Source: Luscinia megarhynchos (taxonomy: Eukaryota > Chordata > Aves > Passeriformes > Turdidae). Taken from it: a stretch of 64,000 nucleotides of DNA. Numbering within the stretch: position 1 is the stretch's first letter; the number at the start of each line of letters is the position of its first letter. Both the position numbers and the translations under genes were made by a program. The DNA lies in contig CM067566.1 in NCBI GenBank assembly GCA_034336665.1, forward strand, positions 20,752,330-20,816,329, read 5' to 3'. The notes beneath the pieces were generated by a model. It was not told the origin of the DNA, did not search any database, and worked only from the letters and a program-made list of their open reading frames with translations. Positions 12,301 to 25,000 of the stretch are shown in pieces.

Positions 12301-14280
12301 TCTGAAAAAAAGTCACTCTTTCTTCCCGGGAAATGAACTGTTTCATATTGAAACAAAATGTATTTTAAATGAACAATTTAGAAGCTATTTAAAATATTCC
12401 AGCAGTATTTCTGTTCCATTATTCTTGTAATTTCTTTTTTGCATTTGAATTTGCATTTCTAAAATCCATGTTGGTTGATGCTGTAAATATTCAACAGAAA
12501 GTATAGTAAAGAATGTTCTTCTTTTATACTAAAATATATAATTTTAGCTAAATGACAAATTTTAACTTTCAGTGTTTCAAAGGTAATTCAGAAGTGCAGC
12601 CCCATAGATTGTTGATTAATGTATATATATATATACACACACATATATATCTATCTCAAATAAATAGACTTTATGCTTTTTCTGAAGAACTACTTCCCTG
12701 GATACTGGATAATGCTCACATACACTGAAATTCATCATACGCCAAGATTGTTCGACTTCTTGAATCCAGAACACCAACAAGGAAATTTTTTTATTAGAAC
12801 TGACAGAAAAATTCAAATAACTATTGAATTTAAGTGGGTTTTTCACTACTGAGAATGACCATCCATGCATTAGAAGTGAGAAATAGAAAACTGAGTTACA
12901 TGTCCTTTAGAAGCTGTTAGAACAAAGCAAAATTGCACTTAAAGATGGCATGAATTGATGAGAGCCAATCTTGATACGATCATGTTTAGTTGGTATGTCT
13001 ATATCTTCTGAGAAATAGGGTAGCAGGGATGGGGGAGGTATTTATAAACACAAGCTCTACAGTCAGCTGGATTTTAAGTATTGGAAGACTGTGACTGGGT
13101 TCCCATAGGGTTCTACTGTGTAGGTTTAACAAGGAAAATGCTTTCAACCTTCCTTCATACATCATGCTGACCAACACTCCAGTTATCTGCGACCACTTCA
13201 AAAACCCACTCATGCTTTTCAACTTTTTGCTTAAACTGGGAGAACCAAAGCCTGATAGAATAGACAAGATAAAAAAGCCTGATACATTTGATATGCAATT
13301 TAACAACTGTAGAGTAGAGAAGGAATGTTAACATCTTCTGATCCACTTACTGTACTCCTGGTGATGCAGCTCAGAAAATAAAAGGGTTATATTTTGTTGC
13401 TGCAATGTCACACTGCCAATTCATGCTTTTATATGATCTATATGTAACAAAACTAAGTGAAATGTCCCCTGCCAATAGATGAGCTTCTGGCAAATAAAGT
13501 GATGGTTTTAAAATGGTGTTGCTTAATTTCATCACTGATTAGAATATTATTCAAACATCTATAATCCTGCTTTGGAGACTAGAAATCACATGTTTAATTC
13601 TTTAAACAATCTCCCTTCTCATCTCTGGCATAACAGACATTTATAATTATGTGTAGAAAACACTTGCTCTAACCAATGTGTAGAGAAAATCTCTTATTTT
13701 TCTGCCACTAGTATGCATCTGCAAAGTATTGCTTAAGGCATCAAGAAATTGAAAAGCTTTGTTAGGAACTGAGATCTGTAAAACAAAACCTGTGAAAAAA
13801 AACCCTGTATTTTCTTCTGAAATATTTTGTAATGGCTAGGTAAAGAAATCTTTATTTAAGAAATGGTAGTAGAATTACCCATTTTTGTTAGTTTCATAAT
13901 TTTATTTTTATTTATACAAAATTATTAGTCTATAGGTATATTTTAGGAATTTATAGCTCAGCTTTAAACTTTGTAATGGAAGGTTTGCTTACCTGTCAAT
14001 TATTTGTTGCCTGTTGAGTATAACAGATAACTTGAGTAACAATGCATTTCACTTGTCCTCCTGATAAGTTAAGCACTGAAATAATCTCTATTATTTACTG
14101 CTGCATATTTGCATCAATTGTGAGATTTCCCCACATATCTCTTTAAATATATGACATTTTTGGTTTAGTCAATCTTTCATGCACAAAAGTGTCTATACAT
14201 GAGCTGAACTTGTTTAAAATCTTCAACTGCACACATGCACAAAGTTAATTTGGGACAACACTCCTTGCTAGATTCTGCTT
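9313..14280. other. Unique AT-rich non-coding DNA
   Basis: About 5 kb with no gene or dispersed repeat I can name. It contains the mixed TA/CA microsatellite at 12622-12650. Open frames near 10108-10520, 11216-11449 and 12986-13346 show no domain signature and have no convincing splice context. Confidence 0.6.
12622..12650. repeat. Compound (TA)n(CA)n(TA)n microsatellite
   Basis: A short dinucleotide tract: alternating TA, then CACACACA, then TA again. It is likely polymorphic, with no gene context. Confidence 0.85.
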
Positions 14281-14520
14281 GAGCTATACTGCAGTCGTGT
14301 CTTGTTCCATTTACTTTTCTGATCTGGAGCCTGGTATCTTGATCTCAGACCTGCCTCATCACTGTGGACTTGTCTGGTGGTGTGAACTCTCTGATAAACC
14401 AGAATTCCTACAGCAGACGTGCCCTTCTTGCTTGGGTTCTGTGGCTACACAGCTTGCCTGTGAGTCTGCCAGTCTTGCTGCTGCCCTCACCTCCTAACTC
14501 ACCTTCTCAGGATGAGAAGC
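14281..14520. other. Moderately GC-rich block, unidentified
   Basis: Richer in G+C than its surroundings, with sequence reading through CTGGAGCCTGGTATC, CACTGTGGACTTGTC and TGCCAGTCTTGCTGCTGC. A 72-codon frame (14279-14497) crosses it but resembles no protein I know. It may be part of a dispersed repeat or a conserved non-coding block. Its sharp edge against the following G/T tract favours a repeat. Confidence 0.4.
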
Positions 14521-14596
14521 CCCTTCCTAGTGCTCTCTGAAGTCTGTGGCAAATTTTTACCTTTTTTGTACTTTATGAAGTATATATTTACAAGGG

Positions 14597-14838
14597 TTCT
14601 GTTTTGCAGGTTTTCGGGATATTTTTTTGTTTTTTGGTTTTCGTTTTGGTTTGCTTGCTATGTCTTGTTTTGGGTTTTTTGTTGTTGTTTTGTTTCGTTT
14701 TGTTTGGTTTGGGTTTTTTATTTTTTTGTTTTGTTTTTTCTGTATGAGGGTTTTGTTTTGCTTTTTATTTTGTAGAGGTGATTTTGTTTGGGGTTCTGTG
14801 ATGAGTTTTAGTTGGATTGATTTTGTGGGTTGTTGGAG
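14597..14838. repeat. G/T-only low-complexity tract
   Basis: About 240 bp composed almost wholly of T and G on the plus strand (units such as TTTTG, GTTTG, TTTGGG), with very few C or A. The minus strand is therefore C/A-only. Open frames on both strands here arise from the skew (Phe/Leu/Val-rich on plus, Lys/Asn/Gln-rich on minus) and are not genes. Confidence 0.85.
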
Positions 14839-14853
14839 TTTTATTAGCATAGC

Positions 14854-14877
14854 TTTTCAAACATCAATGTTTGAAAA
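14854..14877. repeat. Perfect inverted repeat, 10-bp arms, 4-nt loop
   Basis: TTTTCAAACA, then the loop TCAA, then TGTTTGAAAA. It closes the G/T tract on its right side. It may be a chance palindrome or an element terminus. Confidence 0.8.
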
Positions 14878-17800
14878 TATGTGAAAACACATACTTCTGC
14901 AAAAAAGTTCAAGCTCAGATCTTGCTTATAAGGATCCTTCCACTTCTCAAGGCTATCTGTACATTTTCAACTAGAAAAGGGTCTCCCCCTTGTCAAACCA
15001 TCATAGAGGTTGATGAATTATGCTTTGATGAATCTTATGTTGTTAGATCATTGTTGATGATTGTGTAACAAATTAATATTATAGAGATAGAAGAGTATTC
15101 TGTCTGATTCAGTCTTTTAAGAGTATAAAAACCACATTATTCAATTATATTTTTGGACAATAATTTTAAATCTAATTCTGTTATTCCATATGCTTTTACT
15201 GTCCTTCACCAGTCTCATCTGAATTATTTTGCACCTGTTCTCTCGATGAAATTCCATGTACTACACTTAGTGTCAGGCAGATTATATACATAACACTTTG
15301 TTATCAATTTAATTGCTGATAAGAATTAATCAAGATTGCTTTTATGTCCTGTCTAAACTTTTCTGATAGAATACTTGCTCCAAAGAGTGGATTACTGTAC
15401 TTATTTTACAAAATAGAGAATATTTGAAAATAATATATGTACGCCTGTGATTTGGTGACTTCCTTATCTCCAAATTGGAGAGACCTGAATTTTCTTATTA
15501 ATTATTGAATAAGGAATTGGCTGAGGATATAAGGAACTTCTGACTTTGAATATAAGCAATACTAAAGAAACATAAGAGCTGAATTAATTAGAAGATGTTC
15601 AAAAAAAAGAAAAATATTCTGTGTCAAATGAATCTATTTTGACAGGGAGTAAAATTCAGCATTAGTTTTATTTTCATCATCTAAAGTCTGTAGCAGGAAA
15701 TGATATTTTGATGTATTCTGGCTGACACATTACCAAAATCCATCCCTTTCCTCTATTCTGTCATGCCTCCTACTCTCCAATGCAGCACAACTGAAGTTTC
15801 ATGGGCATAAAGAAGAAAAAAATAGATATATACACTAATTCAAAAGAAAAAAAAAGTGTCTTCCTCCTATTAAAATAATTTCATCTTCAAGTTCATGCAT
15901 TCTCTTGTTTATTTGTCTATTCCCATGTGTGTTGCTTCCTGATTTTGTTATGAAACCTTGTTGTGGGTTGAAGGAAGGCAGCTCTGTCATGGCTGAATTT
16001 TCTTTTGAAATGTAAAGCTAGTAGCATTGTCAGTAGAGTTTCTGATGTTTAGCTATCCTGTATACAATGCTGCAGCAGTTCTGCTCTCAAGGAAGCATGG
16101 CAAATGGGATATTCTGTTTCTCCTGAAGTAGCTTGGCTTAGCAGAGAAGAAATCTGCCAGCGCATCCAGATGCCAAGCAAGCCTTGGTTGTTCTTTGCTA
16201 ACTCAATGCTTTTCCCAGAAAAAGAAGCACAAACAATCCAGCCATCCTATGCAGGTGTTTTGTGGCAAAAGTTTTATATTTAAAGGTCTGCCAGATTTCA
16301 GAGACTACTCTCAAAGTCTGTAAAATTCTAGTTATCTATATGCTGTTACAGCTAGGAAATACAGAATAGGACACCAGCTCTGCATTTCTTTTCGACCCTC
16401 TCCCTAAGAAAAGGGAACAGAACAAAGAACAGAACAACATCTTTCAGCCCTAGAGTGATTTGAAACCTAAATCAGTAATATGAACTTTGAGATTTTTCAC
16501 TTCATCATGGTTTCTATCCATGCTGTCTATGTGAATACACATGGAATTCAACTGAGAGAGCTCTCTTGCTGTTTTTTAAATTTAATTTAATTTTAGTTAC
16601 AGTGAACATAATAACATATTCAGGTTTGCAGCATTGACTTGACCTTGATTATTTTCTCAAGGTGAAACACTATTTTTCTTTGTTTGTTTTGATTTTTGTT
16701 TTTTGTTATTTAATGTACTAGGTTCCATACAGAATTTCTATTGAGAATACTATGCAATGAGCATATCTATTGAATAATTTATTCTATTTCTACTGTTTTA
16801 TTATATTTCAGTATGCCATAATAAACTTATTAAAATAAACAAATAAATCAAACCAAACTAAGCAAACAAAAAAACCCAGATAGTTTTTCTTTTTTTCTTT
16901 TTTTCCTTTTTCTCTTTTTTTAAGCAGAAGTCCACCTCTCAGCACTGACATGATTTATAAATCAGAGTCCTAAAAATTCTGTCATAATTTTGATGTCTAG
17001 TAAGATAATTTTTCTTTACATATCTCTACAGTGCAGAGAATGAACAGGATATCAGAATGATCATGGAAAGTACCTTAAATATCAAAAGTAAAAACTCAGA
17101 ACAGCAAATAAAACACTAAAGGAACTGTTATATTTAATTTTCCCAGTTTTGTTAATTTATTGAGATTTATTAGAATTATATGAGACATTCTTGTGTTTTT
17201 CAATCTTTATGAAATCCTGTGATGTTCATTCCTTCCTTGTATCATATACATCAGAAAAAAATATTTTCCTCGTGCAAGCAGACTACAAACTTGCATAAAT
17301 TTGCTAAAATATTGATCTTATTAAGAATCTGTTTCCTGTTAAACTTCAATCCCATACACATAAAAAGTTATATTTTATTTTTGAATAAAAATTCTTGTTT
17401 GTGTTAAAAAGTACAGAGCTGAGTGAAATGAAGGTATATTCTTAAAAATAAGTGCAAGAAAACAATTTTCTTAAATTTTTTTAATTAGATGACTTTTTTT
17501 TTTAATGTGATCTTTAATTCTTTCCTATCTGAATTTGGTTTTATTTTTCCTACCAAAGGCAATCATCCTAATCATAATCAGTATATTCATCACATGTCTG
17601 TCCAGTGGTTTAAGTATTTTTGCATGTCTACATTTCTGACCAATGGAAAGAAATCTCACTTTGGCATTAATAAAAGTGAACCATCAACCCTCTCTTAAAA
17701 TCCACTTCTGTGCTCCTGTCTCTGGATCTTAAAAGGATGAAAAGAACCCAAAGCCCCACAGACCCAAATTATGCATAGATCCACCTGATAATATATAAAT

Positions 17801-18180
17801 ATTGAACCTAAACTGCTATTGTGGAAAATGATAATATGTCAAAAAGAATCATGTTCCCTGATTATAAGATCCTCTAGGGTCAAAGAAATAATACTGCCTA
17901 ACAGTGTTGCAGTAGCATCACATACTGAAGACACTAAAATCATTGACAAAATATGCACTTACAAAAAACTTTTTGTTCTTTTTAAAAATAAAGTATTTAA
18001 ACACCTTGCAAAAGGCAGAATATTAGTGCAATATTGCATGTTCCTTTTCAATAGTGTTTTGTTTTACAATATTGTATTATAAAGGTACAAGTTAGATTAG
18101 TAATTTTTGAATACTCTTTACTTCTGGATTGTCTAATATATGCTATAATTTTCCTAGAGGATTTTTAGATTTATCTAGAT
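14878..18180. other. Unique AT-rich non-coding DNA
   Basis: No gene identified. It contains an A/C-rich tract at about 16832-16879 and a pyrimidine tract ending in a near-ideal splice acceptor at 16886-16927. ORFs near 17219-18082 look random. Confidence 0.55.
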
Positions 18181-18184
18181 CAAA

Positions 18185-18278
18185 CTCTGGATAACATGGT
18201 CTGTCCTCAGACCTGGCCCTTCTTAGGCAGGAGGTTGGACCTGCTGAGGTTCCTTCCAACCCAAATTATCCTATGATC
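18185..18278 (+). mobile_element. CR1 LINE 3' tail fragment
   Basis: The plus strand reads ATAACATGGTCTG, CAGACCTGGCCCTTCTTAGG, GGTTGGACCTGCTGAGGTTC and CTTCCAACCC, ending at CCTATGATCAT. This is the last ~90 bp of an avian CR1 copy, severely 5'-truncated. Confidence 0.75.
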
Positions 18279-20570
18279 ATTTTGGCACTAGCTATTTTTA
18301 GTTATTTTATATCAGTGACCCAGAAGGCTCCCAGACTTATTTTGTCTTTTCTATCATCACCATAACCTGTAAAAGCAATTAGTTGGATCCCTATGAATGG
18401 CAGATTTCATGTCTTTCCTTGTGCCCCCCATTCCTCTTGCCCTGTTTTTCTCCTCCTAGAGTGAGTGATTCAACACTCAAGGAAGGGAAACTGAAGAATT
18501 TTCTTTACAAATAACACAGCCAAACCCAACAACAGGCAATAAAATAAACAAAATCCCCACATATGACACAAATGTAAAGGAAATTCCTTGCTGTACAGAC
18601 AAACACCTCAGTTTTGTGATAATGTTACACTGGTAGTGTTGTCCTTATCCTCTTGGGCAAACTGCCAAATTCTGCTGTGGTAATAGACAATAAAAGTGAC
18701 AAAAAAGTGAAGCTATTCAAAAGAATTCTTCTTGCAGCATTCTGTCACTTTGGATGTGAGCACAAGCCTCTACAAATGCAGACTCGAGGGGCAGATTGTT
18801 TTGTTCTTTTTTTCTTTCATCCTACACAAAGTGGTGGGGAAAATGAACACAGGCATTAACACATTCTTCTTAAAAATGATGTGTACAGAATATGTCCTCT
18901 GGCTTTTGATCTTCCACACGTGGACATTTTGTACTCATATAGATTAAATAAATAATAATCTAATTCCAAATAAAGGGATGACCGTATAAAGGAATGGTCT
19001 TCTTACCTCTGGAAAACATTTTTTTCCTCTCTCTGGATACTACATTTAAAGATATTGTAAATTTAATTAATTTAGGGCTCTTGCATTCAGATTAAAAAAA
19101 ATAATTTACCTGGTATTTCTATGTTTAAGAGGTTTTTCATTAGACTTCATCATATGTTCAGAATTATTTGATTTCAGTGTATTATATATCAGAATATAAT
19201 TGCATTTTTAATATATTTGTAACTCAGATTCCCTTCAAGAGTATCTAGTTGCCTAAACTTCTAATTAGAAGTAAACGTGTTTTTAGGGAAGTTTTCTGGT
19301 AGCAAGCTGGAACCTAATAAAATCTAGCGAGAGCATAGCATTCCATAAAAAAAAATTTACTTCATGCCCTACTAAAATTATGATAAATTAAGATATACTC
19401 CTTTTCATGTTATTCTTATAATTAAAATGAACCAAAAAACCCATGTTCACTCTCTAATTAATATGTTTATACTAATGTTAACAGTATATATTTTAGTGTC
19501 TGAAATGTTTATTAAAATTGGGTTAATCTAGATAAGAAAATGCATATAAAAATACTGAACACTATCATAATTCCAACAAATTTTCCTGAAAATTAATACT
19601 TGTTCTGCTTAAAAATGTGAAATTTAAATAATCTCAGTCTGAGTAGAAGGGTCTGTAAATGATGCAGTAAGTGGACCTACAATTTTAAGCAGTGATCCAT
19701 ACAATCTACTTCAAATATCTACTGTATTATAAATGTTTTCATGCCTAGTGATATTTTTCTTTCCCCTACTGCAACACTAGCTTACCTGATTAGATGAAAT
19801 AATACAAAAGAAATATAATTACTAAAATTAGCAATTTAATTTATACACAGTAAGTTTCAAAGAATGAACACTAGACTAGGCAATTTGGATGTGACTATAC
19901 AATCTTATTCTTTTGAGGCTCCAGAATGGTTCTGACAAAATGTTGTAAAATGCTAAGTACTACATTGTTTTAAGAGTTTTCAAATCTCTCTGCTTTCCAA
20001 CCTTATGGAAAAGAAAAAAAACAAACCAAACCAAACAAACAAAAAAAACCCCATCAAAACCAAATCAAACCAAAAAACCAACAGACAAATTTCTTCCCTT
20101 CCCCCTAGATTATTAGTTTCTCTAGAAACTATTGAAACTAGTTGTTCAGAGCATATAGTTTTCCAGTCTGCTTTACTGTACTCAAGAGATCTTTTGTAAT
20201 TGTGTTACACAAATGTGCCATGCATTTAAAGTTCATGAAAAACAGATATAAAAATGTTTTGAAGACGAATGTGACCTCAACTTGCAGAGTTAAACCTGCA
20301 TGGTATCTGCTGCTTGTTTGCTCTCCCTGGTTGTTAGTTTTATGAGAATACCAGTACTGGAGAGTCCATTTACATCTTCCCAGTTTTGATTACAGAGAGA
20401 CTTCCTGGCTTTGAAACCTGCTTGATTTTCTCTTGAGCAGAAGCTGTTGGGCTTTGATAATACATTCTACTCCTAGGAAAGGAAATAACGGGTAGTATCT
20501 TTAAAGGAAATTAGTTCTGCTGCTTAATTGATAGTTATTACAATTACATAACTTAATGGGAAAAATGTAC
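18279..20570. other. Unique AT-rich non-coding DNA with an A/C tract
   Basis: No gene. At about 20008-20090 there is an A/C-rich tract (CAAACC-type units on a poly-A background). Open frames at 18653-18947 and 20005-20345 have no supporting features. Confidence 0.55.
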
Positions 20571-21750
20571 TGTATCAAGTCTTATATGTTCCAGCTTGGC
20601 AGCTTCCTGTGAATGCCACCTGCATATTAATTATGGCACAGTGCTCACCTTGGTTTAATATTCTGCTTCTTTTGTGGAAAATGAAAGAGAGGAACTGAAT
20701 TTGAGAACAGCTGTAAGTTATTCAGAACAAAAGCACAGAAACTTGCTCTAGACCTGGCAGGGCTGTATTAACTAATGACAAGAGTGAGAAAACTGTAAAA
20801 GAACAGATTAGCAAATCCCTTGTTGCAGACTACTTCATCAAAATCAAGGTAAGTTCTCAGGCAGTTTTTTCAAGGAGAATTCAAGGAGGGAGAGAAAGAA
20901 AGAGAATCAAGATATAGGTAGTAGGTGCATTCAAGCAAGACAGTTTCTGGGGTTTAGGGGATTTTTAGCTTTCTCCTTGTGGAAGCATTGTGGCAGCTGA
21001 TTTGCCTCTGCAGATGCTTAGCAGTCACAAGGAATCACATTATTTTTGAGAAGAGAGAAGAGAGCTTTCACAGAAGAAGGAATTGAGAGGTGGAAGAAAT
21101 ATGTTTGTGAACAAAAAGGGTTCAGGAGTCCAAAGGGAAATGAGTTTGAAATAACAAATAACATTGATGAGATTTCAGACCCTGAAGAAAGCATTCTGAA
21201 AGTTGCCAAATGCATTAGAAAAAGGAACAGCATCTACAATGAGATTTTTTACCTTCCCTAGTAATTACAAGCTACTGAAAAAAAGCAGGGATACTGTGGC
21301 GTAGACTTTAGAAGTAAGGTGGCATACTGACAGCCTGATATCCTGTTAAGAAAGGAGATGTAGCTCTTTAGAAAAGTGTTTCTCTGTGACCTTTCCAACT
21401 TTCAACTCTGCAGACACCAGGCTGTGAAAAAATGCAGTGCTATTTTTGCATGTATAAGAACAGGGACTATAACACTTCTGCTCTCTGACAACCTCATTGC
21501 TTCTTTCTTTAACTGAAAATTATCAGTCTTTCTCTCAGTACTTTTTCAATTGAAATTTTATTTACTTCAGAGAAGTGGCCTTTGGATGCTGATCTTGAAA
21601 ATATTTCTGCATATTTTGTTACTTGGGATCTGTGAAAGACTCTCAGGTACTCACAGGTATTTTAAAAAATGAAGTATTTCTAGATATGCAAGAAGGGAAT
21701 GTAAATTCTCTTCTGAGAAATTCTCTTTCTGACAAATATTTATTTACTAG
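20571..21750. other. Slightly GC-richer non-coding or lncRNA-like stretch
   Basis: Composition rises a little here. A perfect donor consensus CAAG|GTAAGT sits at 20846-20855, preceded by a TTGTTGCAG acceptor-like site only 20 nt upstream. A 71-codon plus-strand frame (21046-21261) is hydrophilic and Lys/Glu-rich, but I recognise no family. There is no evidence strong enough to call an exon. Confidence 0.35.
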
Positions 21751-21752
21751 GA

Positions 21753-22089
21753 GGGAAGGGAAGGGAAGGGAAGGGAAGGGAAGGGAAGGGAAGGGAAGGG
21801 AAGGGAAGGGAAGGGAAGGGAAGGGAAGGGAAGGGAAGGGAAGGGAAGGGAAGGGAAGGGAAGGGAAGGGAAGGGAAGGGAAGGGAAGGGAAGGGAAGGG
21901 AAGGGAAGGGAAGGGAAGGGAAGGGAAGGGAAGGGAAGGGAAGGGAAGGGAAGGGAAGGGAAGGGAAGGGAAGGGAAGGGAAGGGAAGGGAAGGGAAGGG
22001 AAGGGAAGGGAAGGGAAGGGAAGGGAAGGGAAGGGAAGGGAAGGGAAGGGAAGGGAAGGGAAGGGAAGGGAAGGGAAGGGAAGGGAAGG
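21753..22089 (+). repeat. Perfect (AAGGG)n pentamer array, about 67 units
   Basis: There are 337 bp of uninterrupted GGGAA/AAGGG pentamers on the plus strand (CCCTT on minus), with no interruption visible in any unit. The left edge is ACTAGGA and the right edge is AGGAGTCATAC. The all-purine strand carries a GGG triplet every five bases, so G-quadruplex or triplex folding is plausible. Because 5 is not a multiple of 3, all frames stay open: the frames seen at 21623-22165 on both strands (Gly-Arg-Glu-Lys or Pro-Ser-Leu-Phe repeats) are artefacts of the array. Confidence 0.97.
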
Positions 22090-25000
22090 AGTCATACTTC
22101 TGTCTTCCTGTTGGATTTAATAATGTTTGTATAACAATGACAATCACTAAACAAGTGATTCTCAAATGTCCTCAAATTTACCTGTACCTTTTACATCAGT
22201 TTTCATCTCAGCTAGATCCTTTCTTTAGCTTCATAAGTCTTGCTGAATGGCATATGGAAAGTAACATAATTTGAAGTTGAACTTTTTTCTTCTTTCCCTT
22301 CTACTATTTCTTTAGAAAAAAAGAAATCTCTTATACAGTCATGTTGTCAAAAAAACTTTGATACATACTTCTACAGCAGTCATGTAGAAAAAATGATCCA
22401 TACATATCACTATTCACATACCAGTCTTCCAAAGTCTGTAATGGAGCAGATGTGTCCAAGAAACTTTCAAAGTCCCCTGGAAAAAGAGAAGAATATTATA
22501 ATTATAATGGTATTGAACATCTGAAACAAATCACAAACAAATAAAAAATAGCATGAGTGAAAACTTTTACATTGTAAGTTTTAGGTATAAAGGAAACTGA
22601 GTAAGAATAGTCCTTTGCACTTGTATTGTTTTGCCATTCCTATCCATTACTCTGTGCAGCTTCTAAAAGACAGACTGCACCAGGACTGTATTATGTTTCA
22701 CATGTTTAAAACTATATTTTCATATTTTTTTCCTACAAATTGTTATTAATGTAATAGTATTTTTGTTTCATAAAATAAATAATATATGGATAACATTTAG
22801 GAATGTCTGGGTTCAAGCAACATTTGAAATGCTCTAATTTTCAAATAATTATCATAAGGTGAAAATTTTTATAAAAATGTAAAATAGATCAAATAGATCC
22901 TTGTTGCTTCCTTTTACACAGAGATGTGCCTTGTTGTGTTTTTGTTAGCAAAGCAAATCATTACAGTTTTGAAAATTCTTAAGTCATACATAGTTAAGCT
23001 ATATATGGAGATAAAGGGGAAAGGTCCGTGACAAAGAAGAAATGTTTGACCTCATCTTCTGAGATTGCTATGATAGTACATCTCAGAAAAGAAAATAACA
23101 AATGCATTCTCTCTAGCCCTTTCAAAATTCAGCTCCTTTCAGCTCAGAATAGAAGGCTTTATCATTGCTTTGTCATATATTTTGTTTTCCTTGAATACAT
23201 ATGTTGCATTAAATTTCTGAGCTCACTTTTAAAAATAATTTTTATAGAATAAAATTATTTTTTATAAGGGATATTGGAACGCAGAGCAGGTAGCCACTAT
23301 CTATATTAAGATGCCTTTTATAAACATAATTTGATTTCTTTTCCATTTCTATTTGTTTTATTCTTTAAACATACCTTTGTTTCTCAGGTTGTCATGTCAA
23401 AAGGAACACAGAAATATCTACTCCAGATATGCAGGCAGAGGAGCAGGTTCAGTCACCTCTCTTTTCCTCTGCTCCAGCAGTAACTTTCCAAACACATGAA
23501 AAATCTTCACATTGTCAATGCTATGCTCCTATTTGTGTTCTTACTTTCCAGTGTAGCATCTCCCACACATCATATTGTTTTCTTACTGATGGAGATCTGA
23601 AGGGTACAGATAGTGAAATTATTTCTGAGCACTCACGTTAGCCTATTTTTGGAGTTTATGGGATGATTAAAAAAACTATGGACTGATAGTACATATGCCA
23701 TTATTAAAAGTGATAGTGAAACCTTAAAAAATCCAGACTACTTTTTTTTTTTCCCCAATTTAATTCCTCTGCATTGAGAAAATCTCTATAAAGACAGGGT
23801 CCAGATTTTAATCACCACTCTTCTTTTAACCAGGACACTAATAACTTAGTTTTAGCTTTCCTCACTGACCCCAGTAATGTAATGGTTGCCCTTGTAAACC
23901 AGGCACCAAGACTGATGTTCTCTGAGCTGCCTGGTGCAACATAAGTGAATCTTAAAGAATTTACTCCCTTTTTTTGGTTATTTTATCAGCAGCAGAACAT
24001 TCAGTCTTGCAGTCCTAAATCCTTTTTACACTTCAGAGTGAAATAAACCCTATTCACTTGCACTTTTTCTCCTGCTGAGCATAACCAATCTGGAATTGTG
24101 CTGAGAAAAGTCACATCAGATCAGAGGCTGTTATGCACTTTCTTGAGTTTCATCTCCTTTTTTTAATAGTGTTAAAAAAAGTCCTTTTCAAAGACATAAG
24201 CAGTTACATGACTGCACATAATTTTTATTTTGAGGGATTTACAAAGAATCAGATTTACAGATTGAAAAATACATCCATCAGTTCCCAAAAGTACAGCATG
24301 TTGTTCAGACTGCTATAGAGAAAGGTGTTATTCCCCGAGCAATAAGAATACAGAAGAACAAAACTCACAAATCTTTGTCTGCTGTAAAACTGCATAGCTG
24401 TAGTGAAATCAAGCACATTAGAAATCAACAGTTTATGCATCTACAGAATTTGGATGGTGTCAACTTTGCAAAGAAAAAAAAAACCAAACCAAACCAAAAC
24501 AAAAAACTTCAAAAGCTTGTTTTTTAAATGTTTTCAGACCTCATAACTGAACAGACAGTGTCAGAAGTATTCTTCAGAAAAAAAACCCCAACCCAGTGGC
24601 AGTTTTAGGTATGCAGACAACCTGAATTTGTATAGAACACCTGCAGAAAACAGCTTTTCTGTTACTAAGATAAATTAACTTCGTATGTTAAGGGAGGACA
24701 GAATAGGGTAAGAGTTGTTCACTTCCTAAATATTTGACACTCAAGTCTACTCTTACCCACTTAGCAATTTGGTAACATTGCTGAAGAATATTTTTCAGCT
24801 GTTAGTCTTTTTTCCTTACCATTTCGTGCAATTTATCTCTTCTTTCGGGAATAAAATCTGAAATATCACAGATGTAAAATTCATTTAGAACTAAGAAGGA
24901 ATAGAAACAAACAGGAACATAATTATAATATTTAGGAAGTTCAAAAAATAAACACAAAATACTCTGCTAACTTTTAGAGTCAAAAAGAGGTTTAAGCTCC

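Noticed and set aside
14512..14884. Phe/Leu-rich membrane-like protein on plus and Lys/Asn/Gln-rich protein on minus
   Set aside because: Both result from the G/T-only composition of the tract, which has few stop codons in these frames.
21623..22165. Three long open frames (141-165 codons) on both strands
   Set aside because: They are pure translations of the AAGGG pentamer array (GREGK- and PSLPF-type repeats). A 5-bp unit without a stop keeps all frames open.
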